DNA from: Candidatus Chromulinivorax destructor
GTDB taxonomy: Bacteria > Babelota > Babeliae > Babelales > Chromulinivoraceae
Length of the DNA stretch: 64,000 bases
Reading direction: 5' to 3'
NCBI RefSeq assembly: GCF_003366055.1
Contig: NZ_CP025544.1
Span: forward strand, 248,001-312,000
Both the position numbers and the translations under genes were made by a program. This document shows, piece by piece, positions 1-8,013 of this stretch. Under the pieces are notes generated by a model. It saw only the letters and a list, made by a program, of their open reading frames with translations. It was not told the DNA's origin and made no database searches. Each line of letters begins with the position of its first letter. Positions within the stretch are counted from its first letter, which is position 1.

Positions 1-12
1 CGCCGCCACTGC

Positions 13-85
13 TTCCGGAGATGAGCGAAGCGATATCGTAGGATTGTACACAAGTTTTAAATTTGGTTCACACAGCCTAGATTAA
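13..85. repeat. Inverted repeat, copy 1 (partner at 7266-7338)
   Basis: The first 30 bases of this stretch match the reverse complement of 7309-7338 at 28 of 30 positions. The similarity continues through a 'aatttggttca' segment and 'acagcct' in the same order. A further direct copy of the 'aaatttggttcaca' part lies near 7457-7477. The repeat is noncoding and lies just downstream of the ankyrin gene that ends at 118. Its function is unknown. Confidence 0.7.
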
Positions 86-117
86 GGCAATAGATAGATC
101 GATAAAGTTCATAAACC

Positions 118-1092
118 TTATATTTTTTTTGATTGCAAAAAACAAATCAGTTTTTGATAGAGTGCATACGCATATTTTTTATATGCTTGTGCATCAAATT
201 TTTGAGCATCAAACGAACCAAAGACATCTTCATCAATAATCGATAAGCTACTTAAACGCTCACAAGCATCTTGAATATCTTCATCTAATGATGATTGCAA
301 CATCTGCACATACGCTATAATAGCAGCGTACCCATTATTTTTTTCGCCAGAATAAGCCCCAGCACGTACTAATGCTTTAACAATTTCAATATTTTGATTA
401 AGTAACCCTAATTCTGATGAAATATCAAAAATAGCACTATCTTGGCAATACTGAATATCTAATGCAAGCATTGCATGATCAAGTGGTTTTTGATCCGATA
501 CAAAATCTCCTACATAATTAACATGAGCACCTGCCTGCAGACATAAAAGCACAAATTCCAGACTGTTATAATGAATCGCTTTAACTAAAGCTGTTTGCCC
601 CCAAGCATCTTGTGCGTCGATAGCAACACCTATTTTTCCAGCATAATGAAAAATATTAAGAACTTTTTTGCGATACAATTGTAAAGCAGTTAATACTTTA
701 CGCGTATCATCATCCATGTTTTCAACATGTTTTTTAATAGCTGCAGAAAGATTATCTATTCTATTAAGATCCTGTAATAGAAATATAAACGGATGATACA
801 CATACGATTTCATGAGTGATGGTAAAGCTAAATCTGATCGTAATTGATAATCCCAATGCTGAATTTTATTTTCTAAGCAATCTGCCAATACTTTTTCTTG
901 AAAGTCACCTAAATTCTCTGCAATCATATTTCCAATTGCATCTCGGTGTTGACCTAATTGCAACCATGCTTCAAGCACTTTGATATCTTTTGGGCTTACT
1001 CCGTGCTCAAAAAAATAACTATAATTGATATCGCTAGCTTGCATCATACAGCTAGTTAAACTTAACAAGCATGCTAATAATAATTTTTTCAC
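118..1092 (-). CDS. Secreted ankyrin-repeat-like protein
   Basis: About 324 residues, with an N-terminal signal peptide (MKK followed by LLLACLLSLTSC). The Cys suggests a possible lipoprotein cleavage site. The start is taken as the GTG at 1092 because AAGGA sits about six bases before it, whereas the longer reading has an unhelpful polar extension. In the middle and C-terminal half there are ankyrin-type helices: 'WGQTALVKAIHYNSLEFVLLC', then 'LQAGAHVNYV', and later 'NIEIVKALVRAGA'. Ankyrin repeats bind proteins; the target is unknown. It is followed on the same strand (upstream) by another small secreted repeat protein. I infer a host- or envelope-directed binding role. No enzymatic motif is visible. 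Confidence 0.75.
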   Translation of the reverse strand: MKKLLLACLLSLTSCMMQASDINYSYFFEHGVSPKDIKVLEAWLQLGQHRDAIGNMIAENLGDFQEKVLADCLENKIQHWDYQLRSDLALPSLMKSYVYHPFIFLLQDLNRIDNLSAAIKKHVENMDDDTRKVLTALQLYRKKVLNIFHYAGKIGVAIDAQDAWGQTALVKAIHYNSLEFVLLCLQAGAHVNYVGDFVSDQKPLDHAMLALDIQYCQDSAIFDISSELGLLNQNIEIVKALVRAGAYSGEKNNGYAAIIAYVQMLQSSLDEDIQDACERLSSLSIIDEDVFGSFDAQKFDAQAYKKYAYALYQKLICFLQSKKI

Positions 1093-1139
1093 AGATAATT
1101 CCTTATAAAAATAGAAGTTTTGCATGCACACACTATCTA

Positions 1140-1661
1140 TTATTTGTTATACAACTGATAAGCAACACAACCAAAAAGACCTGCTGCAGCCGTAGAGAGT
1201 ATACACTTTTTACCATATATGTATAAAAATGCATCATATCGAAATGGTGCTCCATGAGAACGAAGTAATGTATACATCTCGGGAGTTTTACAATAGTTTA
1301 ACGCCGAATAACCTTTATGATCAGTTGCTTGCAGCTGTAATTGACCAGGCGTATACAATTGAACTAATCCTTGAACATTTCCTAATAATTGAGCAGACTG
1401 TTCTTGATTATTATTATTATAAAACGTACGTGCTTGTTGCATATTTTTTCTTGTTTTAACAGAAAAAAGTCTTGAGAATCCTGAAAAAAACATATCTGAA
1501 ATATACGAATTTTTACCTGCTTTAATTTCTGCACGTTGCTCTTCATTTTTTATAATGGCGTGCATTAAGTATGTTTTCCCCTGTCCATCACGAGTAACAT
1601 CTGCCTGCGCAACTGATCCTATGAAAAGTAATAAACATGCAAAAACTGTTTGATATTTCAT
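1140..1661 (-). CDS. Secreted protein with degenerate ankyrin-like C-terminus
   Basis: 173 residues with a clear signal peptide (MKYQTVFACLLLFIGSVAQA). The body contains 'GKTYLMHAIIKNEEQRAEI' near residue 30 and 'DHKGYSALNYCKTPEMYTLL' near residues 113-132. The latter resembles an ankyrin repeat and closely matches a segment of the larger secreted protein at 8014-9048 (GKTLVNYCYTPEIHEHL). The C-terminus has a hydrophobic stretch (ILSTAAAGLFGCVAY) that may anchor it in a membrane. It lies just upstream of the ankyrin protein at 118-1092 on the same strand, so the two may be co-transcribed. No catalytic motif is seen. Confidence 0.7.
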   Translation of the reverse strand: MKYQTVFACLLLFIGSVAQADVTRDGQGKTYLMHAIIKNEEQRAEIKAGKNSYISDMFFSGFSRLFSVKTRKNMQQARTFYNNNNQEQSAQLLGNVQGLVQLYTPGQLQLQATDHKGYSALNYCKTPEMYTLLRSHGAPFRYDAFLYIYGKKCILSTAAAGLFGCVAYQLYNK

Positions 1662-1752
1662 TGTGTTAGCCTTTTTATAATAGTCAGAAATTCATACAAA
1701 CAGAATATCAGATCGCAGGTTTATCACAAATGCTGACAATATTTTTATCTAT

Positions 1753-1795
1753 AAAAAAGTGAAGGTCAGTAATAAATTATTACTGACCTTCACTT
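1753..1795 (-). terminator. Rho-independent terminator of small membrane protein gene
   Basis: A perfect long inverted repeat, AGTGAAGGTCAGTAAT and its complement around a very short loop. On the minus strand it is followed by a run of T (AAAAAA at 1753-1758 on the plus strand). It lies just after the stop of the small gene at 1828-2004. Confidence 0.9.
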
Positions 1796-1827
1796 AAAAA
1801 AACTAAGAAAAAAATAAAAGCTATAAC

Positions 1828-2004
1828 TTAACTGTGTTTTACAACTAAATTACTTTTGCTTCCATTGTCATCTTTAACTTGTACATTCATTTTAATATCA
1901 TGATGTTGTAAATAATACACAACACCAGCAATAACTAAAATAATACCGATAATCATTAATGTATTATCTCTTAATTTTGTCGTACAACATTTACCATCTT
2001 TCAT
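1828..2004 (-). CDS. Small single-span membrane protein
   Basis: 58 residues starting MKDGKCCTTKLRDNTL, then a membrane segment (MIIGIILVIAGVVYYL) and a short polar tail containing 'VQVKDDNGSKSNLVV'. An excellent AAAGGAG lies six bases before the ATG, and a strong terminator follows, so this is a real free-standing gene. It has the same architecture as the small plus-strand gene at 47473-47658: MKD start, one membrane span ending in YY, a basic/His patch, then an 'x-V-x-D-x-NG' tail. The two are likely paralogues. Function unknown; the tail is predicted to lie outside the cytoplasm if the N-terminus is inside. Confidence 0.8.
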   Translation of the reverse strand: MKDGKCCTTKLRDNTLMIIGIILVIAGVVYYLQHHDIKMNVQVKDDNGSKSNLVVKHS

Positions 2005-2145
2005 AGTGATCTCCTTTTTTTATAGAAAACAATTTTTCATGTCTGCTTCTTGTAAAAAAATAGAAATAAGAAGAGCGGGAAAGCAATGTATTTTAAAAAT
2101 GTTATTGAATATTAAACCAATCAATTTACTCAGAGATCTGTTTGG

Positions 2146-3582
2146 TTATTTGTTTTTTGAAAGATGGCAATCGATAATCTTTGTATTAAAAACTTCCATA
2201 CTCCAATCTTCATACCTATCTGCTATAGAAATAATTGCGTAGGCATCAAAACCATAGTGACAAAATTTACCGTATAAAGAGTCAGGCGCAACATTAAACG
2301 TCCATACAATCCCATCGTGCAATGATCTTTTCTGGTTAATTTCAATTGGCCTCCATAACTTATAAACACCTTTGCTTGCAACTAACTCGCTCATTAAATT
2401 TGAAGGATCTTGTTTTTCTATACCACCTGCATGCTGATGAGCTCTCATAATTCCACGTACTTTTTTAGATGACCCTGCACTTTGATAATCTAAAACAAGT
2501 TGAGTTAAATCTTCATTTGCAGCAAGACCTCTTCCTGCAAGCCAATGTGAGTCTCCAAATTTTTTAAAATCAAACCACATAAATCCAATTGATCCCATAA
2601 AACTTGATGGCGATGATGGCATAAAATCTAAAAATGAAGCTCTATCTTGAAACCAATTACCTACAAATATAGGCTCTTCTTGATGACAGCAATCACAATA
2701 TTTTTTAAAATCAGATCGCTTTACCATTCCAAGCAAATCGAATGTACAGCTACTTTGTAATAAATTTTGAGGTTTATAACCGTACTCAAGACCTCCATGA
2801 CAGCATTGAATATAATTATTCCCACGTCCAAGATATAAAGCCAGCGGTAAAAAATTATATAATCTATAAATTTGCTGGTAGGCATACAAATTCGATCCAA
2901 AAGTTGTAATTAATTCATCTTTAAATCCATAATTATCTGATATATTTTGATCCTCATGGTTACCCCGAATCATAATGACATTGCTTGGATTAGCAATTTT
3001 TAAACGAAACAAAGTATACATGACCTCGCAGCCATATAAACCTCGATCAACATAATCTCCAAGAAAAACTAGATACACATTTTTTTGAGCAAGTTCAAAA
3101 CTGTCTTTTTTCATATATCCTTGTTTTTCTAAAGCATCTAATTCCGCAATAAGTGAATGTATATCTCCATGAAAATCTCCATGAATCACAATTTTATCAT
3201 CTTTGTCAGCTTCAAACTTTTGAATATAAGGTATAAAAATTTCTTTTGAAATATCATAAAAAGATGCCTCAGGAATACTATTATTCACCCAATTACTTTG
3301 GTTTGTCAGGCAACTTTTTTGAAATATTTGTAATGTTTGCTTTAATGCATTTTCAAAATCTAGCCATGCACTATTTTTATCATTGTGTATATTTTTATGA
3401 CAGGACCAAGCTGAAACTTTTTTTGTTGTATGCATTACCTCAACGTTCATCGGTAATTTTTTACAGGCTTGATTCCAAGCTGCCCTATCAACAAATTCAA
3501 ATGAAAAAGATGAAATACCAAATAAAAATTGCGCCGAAAATGATAGGAATAGTAATATAGATGCTTTCTTTGTTTTGTTCAT
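2146..3582 (-). CDS. Secreted PPP-family serine/threonine phosphatase-like protein
   Basis: About 478 residues. The start is placed at the ATG giving MNKTKKASILLFLSFSAQFLFG, a signal peptide; an upstream in-frame extension would run into the neighbouring gene. The metallophosphatase signature is complete: GDFHGD (135-140), GDYVDRG (175-181), RGNHE (206-210), then a CCHGG histidine and 'RAHQHAGG' further on. GDxHG / GDxVDRG / GNHE is the pattern of PPP phosphatases (PP1/PP2A/calcineurin type), which use two metal ions to hydrolyse phosphoesters. It starts 13 bases after the stop of the M41-like peptidase gene, so the two probably form an operon. A secreted PPP enzyme would act on substrates outside the cytoplasm, possibly host proteins (inference). 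Confidence 0.88.
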   Translation of the reverse strand: MNKTKKASILLFLSFSAQFLFGISSFSFEFVDRAAWNQACKKLPMNVEVMHTTKKVSAWSCHKNIHNDKNSAWLDFENALKQTLQIFQKSCLTNQSNWVNNSIPEASFYDISKEIFIPYIQKFEADKDDKIVIHGDFHGDIHSLIAELDALEKQGYMKKDSFELAQKNVYLVFLGDYVDRGLYGCEVMYTLFRLKIANPSNVIMIRGNHEDQNISDNYGFKDELITTFGSNLYAYQQIYRLYNFLPLALYLGRGNNYIQCCHGGLEYGYKPQNLLQSSCTFDLLGMVKRSDFKKYCDCCHQEEPIFVGNWFQDRASFLDFMPSSPSSFMGSIGFMWFDFKKFGDSHWLAGRGLAANEDLTQLVLDYQSAGSSKKVRGIMRAHQHAGGIEKQDPSNLMSELVASKGVYKLWRPIEINQKRSLHDGIVWTFNVAPDSLYGKFCHYGFDAYAIISIADRYEDWSMEVFNTKIIDCHLSKNK

Positions 3583-3595
3583 ATACAAATTATCG

Positions 3596-4711
3596 TTAAT
3601 TATTATTTTTTGTTTGTTGAACTCGATCAATAATCTCTTTGATTCTTTTACCAGAAATAACTTTTTCTTGTAATAATTCTTGAGCAACTGCTGTAATTTC
3701 TTCTTGATGTTTTCTGACCAATTCAATTGTTGATATGTATCTGGCTTTCATCAGATTTACTTTTAATTGCAAAAGAGTATCTTGATTCATATGAGTTTTC
3801 TGACACTGGTTGTACATGCTCATAAAATTATCTTCAACAGTTAAGTCGAGTAATAAATCTTTACTCAGTGGTACAAGACAATTACTTGCATCTGTTTGAG
3901 ATTTATTTTTTATTAATTGCTCTACGGTGCTCATAGCAGCTGAAGAATCAGATCCTGTACCTCGACTACGAAAATCACGTATAATATTCTCTTCAGTATC
4001 AAATTCAAACCTATAAGGCAAACCAAAAACTTGCTCGGTGATCCCTCCTGCAAGAAGCATATTAACATAATTACATCGTTGATCTTCTGTTATACTATTT
4101 GTTGTAGGTGCATGGTATACATATCCTAGCGATTGTTCATTTGGATTTATTGATGCAAATAAAGTAATTCTTCCTGTGTCATACAAAGCATTTATAACTG
4201 CATGCCCTGCTTCATGGTGTGCAACTTGACATAGATTCAATGATTTTTTGTCTGTTTTTCCATATTCTATTTCACCAAATGCTTTTTCTAGATGCACAAG
4301 CTTAATTGCATCGCAACTTTCTTTGACTGCAGCGTCTTGCGCAATATGCATGAATCGAGCGAGTTGTAAACGTGAATAATTACTTTGAGCAAGCAAATCA
4401 ACACACATTTCATTCGCATCAGTTTTTACCTGCAGATGATAAAAGTGGTGCTTAACAAATTGAAACTTTTCTTCTTTATTCTTAAATCGTCTGGCGTCAA
4501 AATAAGTACCATTCATAACCGTATGATTATAAGCATCATCTTCAGGGTAGGCATTATGCAAAGCTAATTGGTTGCTCGTAACCGCTTTTGCAACACAAGC
4601 TAACTGCATACCAATTTTTTTAGTAGCTTGGCTAGCATGCAACTGTTGTGATGGCATAAAAAATAATAGCAAGAGAGCTAATAATGACATCTTGTTGTTG
4701 TAATTCTCCAT
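3596..4711 (-). CDS. Secreted M41-type (FtsH-like) zinc peptidase lacking the AAA ATPase
   Basis: 371 residues with an N-terminal signal peptide or anchor (LLALLLLFFMPSQQLHA). Residues about 118-150 (RFMHIAQDAAVKESCDAI, then 'HLEKAFGEIEYG') match the helical lid that precedes the protease domain in FtsH. The zinc motif HHEAGHAV follows at 165-172. Further on are a 'LLAGGITEQVFG' segment, typical of FtsH M41 domains, and 'GTGSDSSAAMSTVEQLI'. This aligns with the FtsH TGASND zinc-aspartate region if a two-residue gap is allowed. No Walker A or B motif exists, so the ATP-driven unfoldase is absent. FtsH is normally about 600 residues and membrane-anchored in the cytosol. This version should work as an exported stand-alone peptidase. 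It is upstream of the PPP phosphatase. Confidence 0.85.
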   Translation of the reverse strand: MENYNNKMSLLALLLLFFMPSQQLHASQATKKIGMQLACVAKAVTSNQLALHNAYPEDDAYNHTVMNGTYFDARRFKNKEEKFQFVKHHFYHLQVKTDANEMCVDLLAQSNYSRLQLARFMHIAQDAAVKESCDAIKLVHLEKAFGEIEYGKTDKKSLNLCQVAHHEAGHAVINALYDTGRITLFASINPNEQSLGYVYHAPTTNSITEDQRCNYVNMLLAGGITEQVFGLPYRFEFDTEENIIRDFRSRGTGSDSSAAMSTVEQLIKNKSQTDASNCLVPLSKDLLLDLTVEDNFMSMYNQCQKTHMNQDTLLQLKVNLMKARYISTIELVRKHQEEITAVAQELLQEKVISGKRIKEIIDRVQQTKNNN

Positions 4712-4789
4712 AGATACTTTCTTTTAAAATCGAAAATCAGGCTAATTTCATTACTAAAAAAGTGTATCATCCAAATTATTTCATGTAAA

Positions 4790-4824
4790 AAGGGCCCTGC
4801 GAATATTTTATTCACAAGGCCCTT
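4790..4824 (-). terminator. Rho-independent terminator after ABC transporter genes
   Basis: AAGGGCC pairs with GGCCCTT, and the inner part GAATA/TATTC extends the stem. A short A-run on the plus strand (4787-4791) gives a T-run on the minus strand. It lies directly beyond the stop of the permease gene at 4845. Confidence 0.8.
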
Positions 4825-4844
4825 GAAAATATCTATGCTATAAA

Positions 4845-5651
4845 CTAAATAAAATCTAAACGTCGCTTTAAATTACGCATCCCCTGCAACAAACACATTG
4901 CTGAAAAGCATGAAATTGCAACTAAACACAACCAAAAATTCAAATAATCAGCTTGTCCAAGAATTGATGTTCGCGTCGCTTCGGTGATGTAAATCATAGG
5001 ATTAAGCAAATCAATCCATGCAACTACTGGCAAGACCGAATACAATGCTTTCCATGAAAACTGAAATCCACCCATAAACCACATTGGAAATATAAATCGA
5101 GCCCATACGATTCCAAGTTTGGTCATATTATCAATCACGCTTGCAGCCCAAATAACAAAACAAGAGTAGAACAAGCATTGAAAAACAATCGCAAGTAACA
5201 ACTTGAAATAGTTAATTTGCATCAAATCTAACTGATTCCACAACAATAATTTACCAATAGGTAGTATCGAGAGTGTTAATGAAAGATACACGATAAAATA
5301 GTAACCTGCCTTACTAACAATCGCTAACCATGAAGGAATTGGTAATGTTAAATTATAATCAATAACACGATCACCTTCAAAATCAACCAATAAATCAACA
5401 GCACTAATATACAATTCAAAAAGTCCTACTGCAGCAATAACACCGCCAAGTTGAAATACACCAAACGTATCAGCCAATCCAAAATAAGGCATAATATAGC
5501 CCGTAACAAAGATTGTTAAAACAACCCAGATAGTGATATCGATAAACTTATTTAAAAAAGATTGACGTAATAAAATCAGATCACTTGCAATAAGATTTTT
5601 ACACACATTAAAATAACTGTTTTTGTTCACAGGTCTTTGTAATTTATTCAT
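4845..5651 (-). CDS. ABC-2 type transporter permease
   Basis: 268 residues with about six hydrophobic segments: FIDITIWVVLTIFVTGYIMPYF, FQLGGVIAAVGLFELYI, GYYFIVYLSLTLSILPIG, and others. It ends with the basic tail NLKRRLDFI. The layout matches ABC-2 permeases that partner a separate ATPase to export drugs, polysaccharides or lipids. Its start overlaps the end of the ATPase gene by 8 bases, so the pair is translationally coupled. Substrate cannot be told from sequence. Confidence 0.85.
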   Translation of the reverse strand: MNKLQRPVNKNSYFNVCKNLIASDLILLRQSFLNKFIDITIWVVLTIFVTGYIMPYFGLADTFGVFQLGGVIAAVGLFELYISAVDLLVDFEGDRVIDYNLTLPIPSWLAIVSKAGYYFIVYLSLTLSILPIGKLLLWNQLDLMQINYFKLLLAIVFQCLFYSCFVIWAASVIDNMTKLGIVWARFIFPMWFMGGFQFSWKALYSVLPVVAWIDLLNPMIYITEATRTSILGQADYLNFWLCLVAISCFSAMCLLQGMRNLKRRLDFI

Positions 5652-6390
5652 GTTTGCTACCTTTTAAAAGCTCTATAAACATATCTTCCAAATTATTTTG
5701 ATGATAATCAGCCATAAGTTTTTCTGGCGTATCAATCATCTGAATCTTACCTTTATCTAAAATGCAAACACGATCAGAAAGCTTTTCAGCTTCATCAAGA
5801 TAATGAGTCGTAAGCAAAACTGTAATTCCTTGCTCTTTTAATCCTTTAATCACATCCCATAAATTACGGCGAATATGAGGATCAAGGCCAACGGTCGGCT
5901 CATCAAGAATAATAAGTTCTGGATTATGAATAAGACTTCGAGCAATCATAAATCGTTGCTTATACCCACCAGAAAGAATATGTGCATACTCTTGTAAATA
6001 TTTACCTAATTCAAACTGATCAGCCAAAACTTTTATACGCTGTGCAATAACTTCTTCAGATAATCCATAAAAACGACCTGCAAAAATCAGGTTTTGCTCA
6101 AGCGTTAACATTGATTTTAAGTTTGGCTTTTGCGGACAATATCCGATTTTTGAACGAAAATCTTCAATATTGTCATAAATAGATGTGCCTTTAAAAAGAA
6201 CGTCCCCACCTGATGCAGGGTGAAGTGTTGCAATAATACCAGACAAGGTCGATTTACCAGCTCCATTAACACCAAGTAAACTTAATATTTCGCCTTGTTT
6301 AATTGATAATGAAACATCTTTTAACGCTTCAATCGTACCACGATTGGTGGTATACGTTTTTTGTATATTTTTGATTTCTATTAATATCAC
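5644..6390 (-). CDS. ABC transporter ATP-binding protein
   Basis: 248 residues. Walker A is GVNGAGKST (about residues 39-47), the Q-loop lies at 'GYCPQKP', the signature is LSGGYKQR, Walker B is LIILDEPT, and the H-loop is LLTTHY. This is the complete set for an active ABC ATPase of the ABC-2 exporter (DrrA/CcmA-like) group. It powers export through the permease encoded immediately downstream at 4845-5651. The region before it (6391-6504) is noncoding and presumably contains the promoter. Confidence 0.95.
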   Translation of the reverse strand: MILIEIKNIQKTYTTNRGTIEALKDVSLSIKQGEILSLLGVNGAGKSTLSGIIATLHPASGGDVLFKGTSIYDNIEDFRSKIGYCPQKPNLKSMLTLEQNLIFAGRFYGLSEEVIAQRIKVLADQFELGKYLQEYAHILSGGYKQRFMIARSLIHNPELIILDEPTVGLDPHIRRNLWDVIKGLKEQGITVLLTTHYLDEAEKLSDRVCILDKGKIQMIDTPEKLMADYHQNNLEDMFIELLKGSKHE

Positions 6391-6504
6391 AATAATAACC
6401 TTTTGGTTTGCGCGTATGGTCTAAAAATTATTTGTATCAATAGATCATAAAACTCATCACACAAAAGGTCAATCAACAAGACAATAAATTTGCATTAACA
6501 CAAC

Positions 6505-6535
6505 AAAAAAGCAACCTGTATACAGGTTGCTTTTT
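6505..6535. terminator. Rho-independent terminator, likely for the 6559-7197 gene
   Basis: AAAAAGCAACCTGTA pairs with TACAGGTTGCTTTTT, a perfect hairpin with A-runs and T-runs on both sides, so it could work in either direction. It lies just past the stop of the minus-strand gene at 6559. Confidence 0.9.
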
Positions 6536-6558
6536 ATAAAAATAAAAAATCGTACAGT

Positions 6559-7197
6559 TTATTTTAAATTTTGTAAGTAAAATTGATAATGAATAACACC
6601 TAAAGAATCGGTTGATACAAAATCAAAAACAGCTTGCGCACCATCTTGATAGCCTTCAAAAAATGTATCTATTATACTTGCATGTTTATCTAACATTACT
6701 TTTTGCTGTAAAGTAAGTTGTACTTTGTGTTTAGAAAAAAAATCAACTGAAGATGCTTTAAAGACTGCTCTTACATCAAGTTTGATTTTATTATTTTTAT
6801 CACTTACAAATGTTCTATCGTAATCAACAAAACAATTGATCAAAGCTCGTACAAAATTTTTATCCTGCACAAAAAAAGCTCGTATAGGCTCTTTTGAAAC
6901 CTCATCTACCATAGCTTTTATTCCTTGCTCAAAACCAACTATATACGCCTCATCAACATGCATAGATTTTGGAATCATCATGCTTGCGCCACCATTATAA
7001 TGTGATTTTGTTGTGCCATATACGATAGAAATTCTTTCAGAATATTTCACTTTTCTCATACTATAATCAGAAGAAAATACCTCTTGTATATCGTATAGAA
7101 CAATACATGCTTCTACTTGCTCATTTTTCGTATTTGCTATAGTTGTCATCAACAACATAACAAGTGCTACCACCATGTTCATTCTTTTCATAACCAT
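6559..7197 (-). CDS. Secreted protein of unknown function
   Basis: About 212 residues. The start is chosen at the ATG giving MVMKRMNMVVALVMLLMTTIAN because AAGGA lies eight bases before it; an earlier GTG is possible. The N-terminus is a signal peptide. The rest is mixed and has no motif I recognise. It contains 'YEGYQDGAQAVFDFV'-like and 'GFEQGIKAMVDEV' segments, which suggest helical repeats with a G-x-x-x-G-x pattern. It is monocistronic, with its own terminator at 6505-6535. No function can be assigned. Confidence 0.6.
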   Translation of the reverse strand: MVMKRMNMVVALVMLLMTTIANTKNEQVEACIVLYDIQEVFSSDYSMRKVKYSERISIVYGTTKSHYNGGASMMIPKSMHVDEAYIVGFEQGIKAMVDEVSKEPIRAFFVQDKNFVRALINCFVDYDRTFVSDKNNKIKLDVRAVFKASSVDFFSKHKVQLTLQQKVMLDKHASIIDTFFEGYQDGAQAVFDFVSTDSLGVIHYQFYLQNLK

Positions 7198-7265
7198 AAT
7201 TATTGTCCTTATCACGCAATAGCTAAAATTTAACTCTCAATAGTATATCGATACATTTTTAATGT

Positions 7266-7338
7266 ACAATTTAGGCTGTATGAACCAAATTCAAAATAAT
7301 CATACCAGCCTACGATATCGCTGGGCTCATCTCCGGAA
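7266..7338. repeat. Inverted repeat, copy 2 (partner at 13-85)
   Basis: This is the reverse complement of 13-85, with 28 of 30 bases matching in the best part (7309-7338). The gap 7198-7480 also holds a direct copy of the 'aaatttggttcaca' part at about 7457-7477. In addition there is a short segment 'ccttgaaaaccccggag' (near 7404-7420) resembling parts of 10640-10735 and 28250-28320. No gene is seen in the gap. Confidence 0.7.
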
Positions 7339-7480
7339 ACATGGGCAGGGGTAGCCACTATACGCTTTTTTAATTCAAAAAAAATAGTGTATCAGGCACA
7401 TCGGCCTTGAAAACCCCGGAGTTTTTATAAAAAATGTAGGGTAAGCTCAATCGTAAAATTTGGTTCACAGAACCTGCAAA

Positions 7481-7996
7481 TTATTCAATCAATGATTTTG
7501 AAAATTTTAAAAAATATTCATCATAGCTCTCAATATTCCAAAAACCTAATCCATAGTATAAATCTATTGCTGGCTGTAATTCTTTTGCTACGACTAACTG
7601 AACTTCTTGCATACCTTCATGACGCATACGGTTGAGTACAAAATTCAAAAGAGTTGTAGCATACTTTTTTTTGCGATGTTGAGAGCTGATTCCTATAAAA
7701 TCAATAAATCCAACATTTTGTTCATGATAATGATAGCTATAAAACGAATACCCTACAGCACAATCATCTGCCATGATAACAACTGCATTGCTGTCGATAG
7801 AATCAACTAAACTTGCAATAACCGCATCAGCTATTATTGGACTAAAACAATCTGCTAAAATATTTTTGACTGCATCTTGATGGATCAATGGTTCATAATC
7901 AGCCATAGAAATATCATGTGATGCTGCAAGAAAATTTGAGCATAATAAAAAATAAAAAATTATATATCGTTTCATTTCTGTACGCACCATTATCAT
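7481..7996 (-). CDS. Secreted GNAT-family N-acetyltransferase
   Basis: 171 residues. The C-terminal half fits the GNAT fold: 'VGFIDFIGISSQHRKKKYAT' includes the acetyl-CoA-binding loop (Q-x-R-x-x-x-h-A type), followed by 'LLNFVLNRM' and 'AIDLYYGLGFW', the usual motif B end. GNATs transfer an acyl group from acetyl-CoA to an amine. The N-terminus has a hydrophobic signal segment (KRYIIFYFLLCSNFLAAS), which is odd because acetyl-CoA is cytosolic. The first ATG gives a nine-residue lead; an internal ATG at 7975 begins MKRYII. No strong ribosome site is seen for either. It lies 17 bases downstream of the gene at 8014-9048. Confidence 0.75.
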   Translation of the reverse strand: MIMVRTEMKRYIIFYFLLCSNFLAASHDISMADYEPLIHQDAVKNILADCFSPIIADAVIASLVDSIDSNAVVIMADDCAVGYSFYSYHYHEQNVGFIDFIGISSQHRKKKYATTLLNFVLNRMRHEGMQEVQLVVAKELQPAIDLYYGLGFWNIESYDEYFLKFSKSLIE

Positions 7997-8013
7997 AAAA
8001 AATTTAAAAATAT

